A stretch of 64,000 bases of DNA. Source: Tsukamurella ocularis (GTDB lineage: Bacteria > Actinomycetota > Actinomycetes > Mycobacteriales > Mycobacteriaceae). Made by a program: the position numbers and the translations under genes. The notes below the pieces were generated by a model. The model worked only from the letters and a program-made list of their open reading frames with translations. It was not told where the DNA came from and searched no databases. How positions within the stretch are numbered: position 1 is the first letter of the stretch; every line of letters begins with the position of its first letter. Shown here piece by piece: positions 25,676-33,691 of the stretch. The DNA lies in contig NZ_JANUCJ010000003.1 in NCBI RefSeq assembly GCF_024807615.1, forward strand, positions 248,001-312,000, in the 5' to 3' direction.

Positions 25676-27280
25676 GTGAGTTCCATTGCCGACGAGGTCT
25701 CCCGCCGCCGCACCTTCGCCATCATCAGCCACCCCGACGCGGGTAAGTCCACGATGACGGAGGCCCTGGCGCTGCACGCCCGGGTGATCAACGAGGCCGG
25801 AGCGATCCACGGCAAGGCCGGCCGCAAGTCGACGGTCTCCGACTGGATGGAGATGGAGAAGGCGCGCGGCATCTCCGTCAGCTCCACGGCGCTGCAGTTC
25901 AACTACACCTCCACCGCCGCAGGCGCGGATGCCGAGCCGTCGGTCATCAACCTGGTGGACACCCCCGGCCACGCCGACTTCTCCGAGGACACCTACCGCG
26001 TACTGACGGCCGTCGACGCGGCGGTCATGCTCATCGACGCCGCGAAGGGCCTGGAGCCGCAGACGCTCAAGCTGTTCCAGGTGTGCCGCCATCGCGGGAT
26101 CCCCGTGATCACCGTGATCAACAAGTGGGACAGGCCGGGTCGCACACCACTGGAGCTGCTCGACGAGATCTCGGAGCGGATCGGCCTGACCCCTACTCCC
26201 CTGTTCTGGCCTGTTGGCATCGCGGGCGACTTCCGCGGCCTGCGTGACGTGCGCAAGGACGAGTACGTGCACTTCACCCGCACGGCGGGCGGCGCGAAGA
26301 TCGCTCCGGAAGAACACCTTTCGACCGACGCCGCACTCGACCGCGAGGGCGACGTGTGGGCCGAGGCGGTCGAGGAGACCGAGCTCATGACCGAGATGGG
26401 GCAGGGTCACGACCAGGAGATGTTCCTGGCGGGCCAGACCTCGCCGGTGATCTTCACCTCGGCGATCCTCAATTTCGGTGTGCGGCAGCTGCTGGAGGCC
26501 CTCGTCGAGCTGGCGCCCGCCCCGCACTCGCGCACCGCGATAGACGAGTCCGAGCGCGAGGTGACCGACCCGTTCAGCGCCGTGGTCTTCAAGGTGCAGG
26601 CCGGCATGGACTCCGCGCACCGAGATCGGCTGGCGTTCATGCGCATCGTCTCCGGAGAGTTCGAGCGCGGCATGGTGGTCCAGCACGCGCAGACCGGCAA
26701 GCCCTTCGCCACCAAGTACGCGATGACGGTGGTCGGCCGCGACCGCGAGACGGTCGAGACCGCCTACCCCGGCGACGTCGTGGGCCTGGTCAACGCCAAC
26801 GCGCTCGCCCCGGGCGACACCCTGTACGACGGCGCCAAGGTCCAGTTCCCGCCGATCCCCTCGTTCGCTCCCGAGCACTTCGCGGTGGTCCGCGCGGACT
26901 CCGCGGGCAAGTACAAGCAGTTCCGCAAGGGCATCGAGCAGCTCGGCACTGAGGGCGTTGTCCAGTTGCTGCGCAACGACGTCCGCGGCGACGCCTCGCC
27001 CGTCATGGCCGCGGTCGGCCCCATGCAGTTCGAGGTCGTCGTCGCGCGGATGAAGACGGAGTTCAACGTCGACGTGCAAGTCGAGAACCTCGGCTACTCG
27101 GTGGCGCGCCGGACGGACGCCGCCAGCGCGGACGAGTTGAACCGGCAGCGCGGAGTCGAAGTCTTCGAGCGCAACGACGGTGCGCTGCTCGCCCTGTTCT
27201 CGGACAAATGGCGCCTGCAGTACATCGAGAAGGAGCACCCGACTCTCGCGCTCGCACCCCTGGTCGCGGCGGCCGACTAA
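25676..27280 (+). CDS. prfC: Peptide chain release factor 3
   Basis: 534 residues, the normal RF3 length. A translational GTPase that recycles RF1/RF2 after termination. G motifs: SHPDAGKST (P-loop), DTPGHADF, NKWDR. The tail is RF3-type (GPMQFEVVVARMKTEFNVDVQVENL). GTG start chosen because it is eight bases behind the -10 hexamer. Stands alone between the pth operon and a dehydrogenase gene. Confidence 0.97.
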   Translation: MSSIADEVSRRRTFAIISHPDAGKSTMTEALALHARVINEAGAIHGKAGRKSTVSDWMEMEKARGISVSSTALQFNYTSTAAGADAEPSVINLVDTPGHADFSEDTYRVLTAVDAAVMLIDAAKGLEPQTLKLFQVCRHRGIPVITVINKWDRPGRTPLELLDEISERIGLTPTPLFWPVGIAGDFRGLRDVRKDEYVHFTRTAGGAKIAPEEHLSTDAALDREGDVWAEAVEETELMTEMGQGHDQEMFLAGQTSPVIFTSAILNFGVRQLLEALVELAPAPHSRTAIDESEREVTDPFSAVVFKVQAGMDSAHRDRLAFMRIVSGEFERGMVVQHAQTGKPFATKYAMTVVGRDRETVETAYPGDVVGLVNANALAPGDTLYDGAKVQFPPIPSFAPEHFAVVRADSAGKYKQFRKGIEQLGTEGVVQLLRNDVRGDASPVMAAVGPMQFEVVVARMKTEFNVDVQVENLGYSVARRTDAASADELNRQRGVEVFERNDGALLALFSDKWRLQYIEKEHPTLALAPLVAAAD

Positions 27281-27378
27281 CCCTCCGCCCATCGAGTTGT
27301 GTTCTACAACTCAGTGCGCAGCCCGGCGACCGGGACGAGGATGGATCACGTCACGACTTCGAGAGTGAGGATCCGTTC

Positions 27379-28233
27379 ATGACCGACATCCGCAGGGTCA
27401 CCGTGCTGGGCACCGGCGTACTGGGCGCGCAGATCGCCTTCCAGACCGCGCACAGCGGCTTCGAGGTGACCGCGTACGACATCGACGATGCCGCGCTCGA
27501 GCGCGGCCGCGCCACCTTCGCCGAGCTTGTCGCCACGTACGAGCGAGAGGTCGACGGAGCCGCGGACGGCAGAGCTTCCGCCGCGCTCGATCGCCTCACC
27601 CTGACTGCGGATCTCGCCGCCGCGGCGAGCGGCGCCGACCTGATCATCGAGGCGATCCCCGAGATCCTGGAACTCAAGCGCGAGACCTTCGGGAAGCTGA
27701 ACTCTCTTGCGCCGGAGGCGACGATCTTCGCGACCAACTCGTCGTCGTTGCTCCCGAGCGCCATTGCGGACGCAACGGGCCGCCCGGATCGGTTCCTCGC
27801 CCTGCACTTCGCGAATCGCATCTGGACGTCGAACACCGCCGAGGTGATGGGGACGCCGGAGACCTCGCCGGCCGTCTTCGACACCGTCGTCGAGTTCGCG
27901 GGCGAGATCGACATGGTCCCGATCCCCATCCACAAGGAGAAGGCGGGCTACGTCCTCAACTCGCTCCTCATCCCGTTCCTCAACGCCGGCGTCGAACTCG
28001 CCGCGGACGGCTACGCCACGCCGCAGGACGTCGACAAGGCGTGGCGGATCGGCACCGGCTCGCCGATGGGCCCCTTCCAGATCCTCGACATCATCGGGCT
28101 GAACACGCCGTACAACATCATGTCTGCCGGCGACGAGCGCAATCGCGGCTTCGCTGCGTGGATCAAGGAGAACTACCTCGATCAGGGCCGCAGCGGGCTG
28201 GCCGCGGGCAAGGGCTTCTACGACTACGAGTAG
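27379..28233 (+). CDS. 3-hydroxyacyl-CoA dehydrogenase
   Basis: 284 residues. N-terminal NAD-binding Rossmann domain (VTVLGTGVLGAQIA), conserved EAIPEILELKRETF and ATNSSSLLPS, a catalytic His in ALHFANRIW, and the C-terminal helical domain (KEKAGYVLNSLLIPFLNAGVELAADG). Oxidises L-3-hydroxyacyl-CoA to 3-ketoacyl-CoA; this short form usually acts on 3-hydroxybutyryl-CoA-like substrates. ATG 27379 has GAGG nine bases upstream. Followed by a strong hairpin. Confidence 0.93.
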   Translation: MTDIRRVTVLGTGVLGAQIAFQTAHSGFEVTAYDIDDAALERGRATFAELVATYEREVDGAADGRASAALDRLTLTADLAAAASGADLIIEAIPEILELKRETFGKLNSLAPEATIFATNSSSLLPSAIADATGRPDRFLALHFANRIWTSNTAEVMGTPETSPAVFDTVVEFAGEIDMVPIPIHKEKAGYVLNSLLIPFLNAGVELAADGYATPQDVDKAWRIGTGSPMGPFQILDIIGLNTPYNIMSAGDERNRGFAAWIKENYLDQGRSGLAAGKGFYDYE

Positions 28234-28245
28234 TCCTTGGCGGGC

Positions 28246-28277
28246 CCGACAGCCCCCTCAGAACCGGGGGCTGTCGG
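28246..28277. terminator. Bidirectional terminator hairpin
   Basis: CCGACAGCCCCC and GGGGGCTGTCGG form a perfect 12-bp stem with an 8-nt loop between the dehydrogenase and the converging secreted-protein gene, whose stop codon lies in the loop. Confidence 0.8.
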
Positions 28278-28596
28278 CGCCCGGCGCGTCGCGGGGATGA
28301 TCGCCCGGGTCGATGGGAGTAGCGGCGCTCGGCCCCGCATCGCGGGCCGATCCCGAGTCCGAGTCCGGATTCATGTTTCCGGGCCACAACGCGGACCCCG
28401 GTGGCACGTTCGAGTGGTTGGCGCCGCCGCCGGGCGCGCCGCCGGGCGCCACCGCCGACGGGCTCACCACGTGGTCCCTGGGCTGAGCGGCGGCCGGCCC
28501 GGCCGCGAGGAGGGCGGCGCCGGCTCCCGCGGCGATCAGTCCGACGGCGAGCCGTCGCGCGAGGGGCGATACTGCGGGATTCCGTTTCTCGTTCAT
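28258..28596 (-). CDS. Secreted Pro/Gly/Ala-rich hypothetical protein
   Basis: 112 residues. The N-terminus has a twin-Arg-like ARRLAVGLIAAGAGAALLAAG signal ending AAA before QPRDHVV. The mature part is low-complexity and probably disordered (APGGAPGGGANHSNVPPG, DSDSGSARDAG). No conserved motif. Leaderless by position: ATG lies six bases after a TACGGT hexamer. Its upstream region holds several short direct repeats. Confidence 0.6.
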   Translation of the reverse strand: MNEKRNPAVSPLARRLAVGLIAAGAGAALLAAGPAAAQPRDHVVSPSAVAPGGAPGGGANHSNVPPGSALWPGNMNPDSDSGSARDAGPSAATPIDPGDHPRDAPGADSPRF

Positions 28597-28602
28597 ACTT
28601 CA

Positions 28603-28608
28603 ACCGTA
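28603..28608 (-). promoter_or_regulatory. -10 element, probable leaderless start
   Basis: TACGGT on the minus strand, six bases before the ATG of the secreted-protein gene at 28596. Confidence 0.45.
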
Positions 28609-28617
28609 CCGATGGAG

Positions 28618-28681
28618 TTCACGAAACAGACTGACTGAATTCAGCTTTCACGAATCCGACACAAAACTCGGCCTTCACGGA
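28618..28681. promoter_or_regulatory. Three direct repeats and a palindrome upstream of the secreted-protein gene
   Basis: TTCACGAA at 28618-28625 and 28647-28654 and TTCACGGA at 28674-28681 are spaced 29 and 27 bp; a fourth weaker TTCACAT begins at 28708. Between the first two lies the perfect palindrome CTGAATTCAG (28635-28644). The spacing suggests a regulator binding on one face of the helix. Confidence 0.4.
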
Positions 28682-28817
28682 ACCGGCGGCCGGATCGTCG
28701 CGATTCCTTCACATCGGTGCGCAACGGGCGTGGGGTGACGCCCGAAACCGGCACTGAACTCGATCACGATCCGAATGCTTCGCCCTGACGAGATCTACGA
28801 CCGGTTTCGGAACGCGA

Positions 28818-29465
28818 TCACACGCGTGCGCGCTGCGGGACCTCCCGGGCAAGGAGCAAGGCGACGGCGCCGAGCAGCGTGCCGGTGACCCGACGCTGCC
28901 ACACCGCCCACGACGGGCGTCGCGCGATGAGTGCAGCCACCCCTCCCGCGGCAATCACGATCACAGCGTTGACCAGCATCGACACCGTGATCTGGATGCC
29001 GCCGAGGAGGAATCCCTGTGCCGCCACGTGCCCGCGAGCGGGGTCGACGAACTGCGGGATCAGCGCGAGGTACATGATCGCCGCCTTGGGATTGAGCAGG
29101 TTGGTGATGAGCCCCATCCGGAAGAGTCTGGCGTTCGAGTCGCGCGGCAGGTCGGCGGTCTCGAACAGCCCGCGGCCGCCCGGACGCAGCGCCTGCCAGG
29201 CGAGGTAACCCAGGTACAGCGCGCCGGCAGCCTTGAAGCCCATGAACAGCCACGGCACCGCCACGAAGACCACAGCGAGCCCGACGTTCGCGAGGGTGAG
29301 GTAGACGACGAAGCCCGCCCCGGTGCCGACCAGAGAGATCAGTCCGGCCGTGCGACCCTGACCGATGCTGCGGGAGACGAGGTAGATCATGTTCGGCCCG
29401 GGCGTGAGCACCATCGCCAACGCCGTCACCACCATCCCCGCCACCGCGGTCCACGAAACGATCAT
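28818..29465 (-). CDS. LysE/RhtB-family amino-acid exporter
   Basis: 215 residues, six transmembrane helices, with the family signature TPGPNMIYLVSRSIGQGRTAG in helix 1/loop and a conserved NLLNPKAAIMYLALIPQF in the middle. Exports amino acids or related small molecules; the substrate is not predictable. No clear partner gene. Confidence 0.9.
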   Translation of the reverse strand: MIVSWTAVAGMVVTALAMVLTPGPNMIYLVSRSIGQGRTAGLISLVGTGAGFVVYLTLANVGLAVVFVAVPWLFMGFKAAGALYLGYLAWQALRPGGRGLFETADLPRDSNARLFRMGLITNLLNPKAAIMYLALIPQFVDPARGHVAAQGFLLGGIQITVSMLVNAVIVIAAGGVAALIARRPSWAVWQRRVTGTLLGAVALLLAREVPQRARV

Positions 29466-29608
29466 GGGATCGATCTTGACGGCGCGCCCACGACGACGTA
29501 CATAGCCAGTCGGGTGTGACTGGCCTCGGCGCCCAGCAGGTCACCGAGAACGGCTCGGTGCGCGCGATCACTCGATCGCGCGCATCCGGAAGCGAGAGCC
29601 GCAACCGG

Positions 29609-30145
29609 TCAGCCGATCGCGGCCACCGCCGGCGCGGCCGCCCCCGAGTCGGTCGTCGCGCGACGTCGACGGTCCGCGATCGCCAGCGCAATGATCGCGG
29701 CGGGCACCAGGATGTCGACGATGAGGATGCCGCCGGTGTTGCCGGGCCGGTGATCGCCGTGCGCGAACCACTGATCGAGATGCCCGAAGGCCGCACCCCA
29801 CAGGAAGATCGCGTAGCCGATGCCGTAGGCGAGCCGGAACCCCTGATGCCGCAAAACCAGAACGAAGGCCATCGCCGCGAAGCCGAGATTGGTGAAGGCG
29901 ATCTCGAACTGGAAGGGATTCCCGGCGGGGAAGCCGATCTCGTTCGCCATCACATCCGGGGCGAGAAGGAAGAAAATGCCCACCCACGCCGCGCCCAGTC
30001 CGGCGGCGACGAGCATGGCCCGCTGCCAGATCTCGAGACGCTCGCCGGGCCTGCGGGCGGAGCGAACGGCGGCCCAGATCGCTGCGGCGGCCGGGAAGAT
30101 CAGCGGGGTGGAGGTGTGGACGAGGTATTGAAGCGATGCGTTCAT
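29609..30145 (-). CDS. Four- to five-helix membrane protein of unknown function
   Basis: 178 residues. Hydrophobic segments at about residues 8-28, 43-63, 84-102, 106-124 and 140-160, with conserved-looking loops DVMANEIGFPAGNPFQFEIAF and GHLDQWFAHGDHRPGNTGG (His/Asp-rich). It resembles a small family of actinobacterial membrane proteins without assigned function. It is divergent from a MarR repressor across a large dyad, so it is probably that repressor's target. Confidence 0.7.
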   Translation of the reverse strand: MNASLQYLVHTSTPLIFPAAAAIWAAVRSARRPGERLEIWQRAMLVAAGLGAAWVGIFFLLAPDVMANEIGFPAGNPFQFEIAFTNLGFAAMAFVLVLRHQGFRLAYGIGYAIFLWGAAFGHLDQWFAHGDHRPGNTGGILIVDILVPAAIIALAIADRRRRATTDSGAAAPAVAAIG

Positions 30146-30150
30146 GACTC

Positions 30151-30184
30151 AGTCTTAACACGTTAATATTAATGGGTCAAGACT
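30151..30184. promoter_or_regulatory. 34-bp dyad, probable MarR operator
   Basis: The left arm AGTCTTAACACGTTAAT matches the complement of the right arm at 14 of 17 positions. The perfect core TTAATATTAA (30163-30172) shares the same centre as the outer AGTCTT/AAGACT arms. It is AT-rich in a GC-rich genome and lies exactly between the divergent membrane-protein and MarR genes. Confidence 0.8.
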
Positions 30185-30201
30185 TCTGTAGTCTGGAGGA
30201 C

Positions 30202-30639
30202 ATGGACGAACCCGACGAGGGCCTGGGCGATGTGCTCAACCACATCACGATGCTGCTCGGTGTCGTGACGCGCGAGTACGGGGCACCCGGCGCGCTGAGC
30301 TACAGCCGGATGCGGCTCCTGGGCACCCTCGAGGAGGTGCAGCCCTCGACGCAGCACGAGCTGGCGCAGGCGATGCTCGTCTCCGACGCGGCCGTCAGTC
30401 GCATGCTGACCACTCTCGTGCCCGAGGGGCTCGTCACCGTCGAACCCGATCCCGAGCACGCGCGCCGGCGCCTGGTGCGCCTCACGGCGAAGGGTGCGGA
30501 GCAGTTCCACGCGTCGAGTACCGACTACGCGAAACAGTTCCGAGAAGCCCTCGCCGCGAGGGACTTCCCGTACGAGCAGTACTTGCGCGACAGCATCGCA
30601 CTGCGCGACCTCCTCGCGACCGCTGCGGGCCGCGGCTGA
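30202..30639 (+). CDS. MarR-family transcriptional regulator
   Basis: 145 residues from ATG 30202, behind TGGAGG. The winged helix is seen in SYSRMRLLGTLEEVQPSTQHELAQAMLVSDAAVSRML and the wing EPDPEHARRRLVRLT. MarR proteins are dimers that usually repress a divergent gene and release DNA on ligand or oxidant binding. No cysteine is obvious for redox sensing. The 34-bp dyad upstream is the presumed operator. Confidence 0.92.
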   Translation: MDEPDEGLGDVLNHITMLLGVVTREYGAPGALSYSRMRLLGTLEEVQPSTQHELAQAMLVSDAAVSRMLTTLVPEGLVTVEPDPEHARRRLVRLTAKGAEQFHASSTDYAKQFREALAARDFPYEQYLRDSIALRDLLATAAGRG

Positions 30640-30646
30640 CCGCCCT

Positions 30647-30727
30647 CCCTAGCGGGACGTGCAGCGCCCTCGCGCGTCGTTCACTCCCGAGGTCCATGGA
30701 CCTAGGGACGCGACCGCCCCGCTAGGG
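30647..30727. repeat. 81-bp palindromic interspersed repeat, copy 2 (inverted)
   Basis: Reverse-oriented copy of the element at 1561-1641, the same length and about 85% identical. The ends are CCCTAGCGGG (30647-30656) and CCCGCTAGGG, and the central palindrome GTCCATGGAC is at 30692-30701. It lies between the convergent MarR and hydrolase genes and could also serve as a terminator. Confidence 0.8.
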
Positions 30728-30749
30728 AGCGGCCCGAGCGGAGCGAGGG

Positions 30750-31751
30750 TCAGTTGCCGAGGATCGCTTCGATCTCGCGCTCCTCGACGTCGTTGACCGT
30801 GGCGGGCGAGAACTTCGGGTCGCGGGTCTTGTCGATGAGCACCGCGCGGATGCCCTCGACGAAGTCGGGGCGGCGGACCAGGCGGGCGCCCACGACGGCC
30901 TCCTCGGCGAGACACTGCGCCAGGGTGCGGTTGCGCGACTCCTGGATGAGGTCGAAGGTGACGAAGACCGAGGTGGGGCACGCCGTGGAGAGCTGCTCGC
31001 GGGCGGTGTCGGCCCACGCGCCGGAGGTCGTGGCGAGGCCCGCGAGGATCTCCGTGACCGAGTCGCGGCCGAAGACGTCGGCGATCTCGTCCAGCGGCAG
31101 TGTCGAGGCGGGGGCCGTGTCGCCGAAGCGGGCGAGGACACCGTCGAGCTCCTCCCCGGCGAGGAGGTCGGCCTTGACGTCCGACATGGCGGACGACGGC
31201 ACGAAATGCGTAGCGAGCCCGACGGCGAGCGCGTCGCCGGCGCCGATCCTGGCGGCGGTCATGCCCATCAGCTCGCCGAAGCCCTCCGGGAGGCGGCCGA
31301 GGATGTGCGTGGCGCCCACGTCGGGGAGGAAGCCGATCGCGACCTCGGGCATGGCGATGAGCGCCTTCTCCGAGACGACGCGGTGCGAGCCGTGGATCGA
31401 GACGCCCACGCCGCCGCCCATGTTCACGCCGTCGATGAGGGCGATCACGGGCTTGGGGAACTCCGCGAGCCGCAGGTTCATGTCGTACTCGTCGCGGAAG
31501 AACGGGGTGAAGTCCTCCCCTGCCACTACCTGGTCGCGGATGGCACGGATGTCGCCGCCGGCGCAGTAGGCCTTGGGCGAGGCAGAGGTGAGGAGCACGC
31601 GGGTCACGGCGTCGTCGGACTCCCACGCCTGGAGCGCCGCGTCGATCGCGTGCACCATGTCCATGGTGAGCGCGTTGAGCGCCTTCGGACGGTTCAGCTC
31701 GATGTGGCCGGTGCCCCCGGCCACGGTGGTGACGATCTCGGCGTCGCTCAC
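30750..31751 (-). CDS. 3-hydroxyisobutyryl-CoA hydrolase (enoyl-CoA hydratase superfamily)
   Basis: 333 residues from GTG 31751 (GGAG upstream). Crotonase fold with the hydrolase-specific pattern: AYCAGGDIRAI, NMGGGVGVSIHGSHRV, and MPEVAIGFLPDVGATHIL containing the catalytic Glu and Asp, then a C-terminal extension (VRRPDFVEGIRAVLIDKTRDPKF). Removes CoA from 3-hydroxyisobutyryl-CoA in valine breakdown. No other valine-pathway gene is adjacent. A 20-bp dyad lies in its promoter region. Confidence 0.93.
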   Translation of the reverse strand: MSDAEIVTTVAGGTGHIELNRPKALNALTMDMVHAIDAALQAWESDDAVTRVLLTSASPKAYCAGGDIRAIRDQVVAGEDFTPFFRDEYDMNLRLAEFPKPVIALIDGVNMGGGVGVSIHGSHRVVSEKALIAMPEVAIGFLPDVGATHILGRLPEGFGELMGMTAARIGAGDALAVGLATHFVPSSAMSDVKADLLAGEELDGVLARFGDTAPASTLPLDEIADVFGRDSVTEILAGLATTSGAWADTAREQLSTACPTSVFVTFDLIQESRNRTLAQCLAEEAVVGARLVRRPDFVEGIRAVLIDKTRDPKFSPATVNDVEEREIEAILGN

Positions 31752-31767
31752 AGCCCACTCCTCGCGA

Positions 31768-31787
31768 TTAGTCGCATATCCAACTAA
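31768..31787. promoter_or_regulatory. 20-bp imperfect dyad upstream of the hydrolase gene
   Basis: TTAGTCGCAT and ATCCAACTAA pair at 8 of 10 positions. AT-rich, 16 bp upstream of the hydrolase start and facing the ABC-F gene. Size and composition fit a TetR-type operator such as those controlling fatty-acid or sterol genes, but no such regulator is adjacent. Confidence 0.45.
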
Positions 31788-31809
31788 ATCAGTATGGCAG
31801 GTGCCCGCG

Positions 31810-31815
31810 TAACCT
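31810..31815 (+). promoter_or_regulatory. -10 element for the ABC-F gene
   Basis: TAACCT lies nine bases before the ATG at 31825, with no Shine-Dalgarno, so the leader would be at most a few bases. Confidence 0.4.
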
Positions 31816-31824
31816 GGACGCGCG

Positions 31825-33639
31825 ATGGCGAATCTTCTCGGCGCGGATGCGCTGCACCTCGAGTACCCGACCAAGACGGTCTTCGATTCGGTCTCCCTCG
31901 GCGTCAACGAGGGCGACCGGATCGGCATCGTCGGCCGCAACGGCGACGGCAAGTCCAGCCTGCTCGGCATGCTGGCCGGCACCCGCGAGCCCGACTCCGG
32001 GCGCGTGACCCGGCGGGGCGGCGTCCGGGTGGGCGTGCTCACCCAGACGGACCTGTTCGACGACGAGGACACCGTCGGCCACTCCGTGGTGGGCGACACC
32101 CCCGAGCACGTCTGGGCGGGCGATCCGAAGGTGCGCGACATCCTCGCCGGCCTGCTCACCGACCTGCCGTGGGACGCGCGCCTCGGCGAGCTGTCCGGCG
32201 GGCAGCGACGGCGCGTGCAGCTGGCGCAGCTCCTCGCCGGCGAGCACGACGTGCTGATCCTCGACGAGCCGACGAACCACCTGGACGTCGAGGCCATCGA
32301 GTGGCTCGCCGGCCACCTCAAGACCCGCTGGCCTGCGAACCAGGGCGGCCTGCTCATGGTGACCCACGACCGGTGGATCCTCGACGAGGTCTGCACCGCG
32401 ACGTGGGAGGTGCACGACCGCATCGTCGAGCCCTTCGAGGGCGGCTACGCCGCGTACATCCTGCAGCGCGTGGAGCGCGACCGGCAGGCGGCGTCGATCG
32501 AGCAGAAGCGGCAGAACCTCGCGCGCAAGGAGCTGGCCTGGCTGCGCCGCGGCGCCCCCGCCCGCACCAGCAAGCCCAAGTTCCGGATCGACGCGGCCAA
32601 CGCGCTCATCTCGGACGTCCCCGAGATCCGCGACAAGACCGAGCTGCAGTCGCTCGCGGTCTCCCGGCTCGGGAAGGACGTCGTCGACATCCTCGACGTC
32701 GGCGTGGCGTACGGCGACAAGCAGGTGCTCAGCGACATCGAGTGGCGCGTCGCGCCCGGCGAGCGCACCGGCATCCTCGGCGTCAACGGGGCGGGCAAGT
32801 CGACGCTGCTCGGTCTGATCGACGGTGCCGTCCAGCCCACGACCGGCACCGTCAAGCGCGGCAAGACCGTCAAGGTGCAGACCCTGACGCAGCGACTCGA
32901 CGAGCTCGAGCAGCACTGGGAGGACCCGGTCCGGGTGGTGCTGGCGAACCTGGCCACGAGCTTCACCGTGGGCAGCGGCTCCAAGGCGCAGGATCTGACC
33001 CCGTCGCAGCTGCTGGAGCGCCTGGGATTCGCGAGCGCGCAGCTCTCGACGCCGGTCAAGGACCTGTCCGGCGGGCAGAAGCGGCGCCTGCAGCTGCTGC
33101 TCATCCTGCTCGACTCGCCGAACGTGCTGATCCTCGACGAGCCGACCAACGACCTGGACACCGACATGCTGGCCGCGATGGAGGACCTCCTCGACTCGTG
33201 GCCGGGCACGCTCATCGTGGTCTCGCACGACCGCTACTTCCTCGAGCGCGTCACCGACCAGCAGTACGCCATCCTCGAGCGACGCCTGCGGCACCTGCCC
33301 GGCGGCGTGGACGAGTACCTCGCCCTGCGTCGCGCCCAGCACGGCGCGGCCTCCGGATCCGGTTCCGGCCGTGCGGGTTCGGCGATGGCCGACACCCCGG
33401 CCGATTCCGGGCTCAGCGGCGCCGAGCTGCGCGCCGCGCAGAAGGAGGTCACGGCGGTCGAGCGCCGGATGACCAAGCTGACGGAGCAGGTCGAGAAGGC
33501 GAAGCTCGCGCTGGCCGAGCACGACCAGGGCGACTACGCCGGCCTCGCGGACGAGATGAAGAAGATCTCCGCGCTGGAGGACGAGCTGGCCGAGCAGGAA
33601 CTGCGGTGGCTGGAGCTGTCGGAGGCGCTGGAGGACTAA
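31825..33639 (+). CDS. ABC-F family ATPase, Uup-like
   Basis: 604 residues with two ATP-binding cassettes and no membrane segment. Cassette 1: GRNGDGKSS, LSGGQRRRVQ, LILDEPTNHLD. Cassette 2: GVNGAGKSTL, LSGGQKRRLQ, LILDEPTNDLDTD. A linker of about 80 residues lies between them, and the C-terminus is a charged coiled coil (EKAKLALAEHDQGDYAGLADEMKKISALEDELAEQE). ABC-F proteins act on ribosomes, easing translation stress or protecting against antibiotics; the C-terminal coil fits Uup, which also binds branched DNA. The exact subfamily is undecided. Confidence 0.92.
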   Translation: MANLLGADALHLEYPTKTVFDSVSLGVNEGDRIGIVGRNGDGKSSLLGMLAGTREPDSGRVTRRGGVRVGVLTQTDLFDDEDTVGHSVVGDTPEHVWAGDPKVRDILAGLLTDLPWDARLGELSGGQRRRVQLAQLLAGEHDVLILDEPTNHLDVEAIEWLAGHLKTRWPANQGGLLMVTHDRWILDEVCTATWEVHDRIVEPFEGGYAAYILQRVERDRQAASIEQKRQNLARKELAWLRRGAPARTSKPKFRIDAANALISDVPEIRDKTELQSLAVSRLGKDVVDILDVGVAYGDKQVLSDIEWRVAPGERTGILGVNGAGKSTLLGLIDGAVQPTTGTVKRGKTVKVQTLTQRLDELEQHWEDPVRVVLANLATSFTVGSGSKAQDLTPSQLLERLGFASAQLSTPVKDLSGGQKRRLQLLLILLDSPNVLILDEPTNDLDTDMLAAMEDLLDSWPGTLIVVSHDRYFLERVTDQQYAILERRLRHLPGGVDEYLALRRAQHGAASGSGSGRAGSAMADTPADSGLSGAELRAAQKEVTAVERRMTKLTEQVEKAKLALAEHDQGDYAGLADEMKKISALEDELAEQELRWLELSEALED

Positions 33640-33691
33640 CTAGCTATCGAAATGTTCACGCGACACAAGCCGCATCTGAGTATCAAGCACC

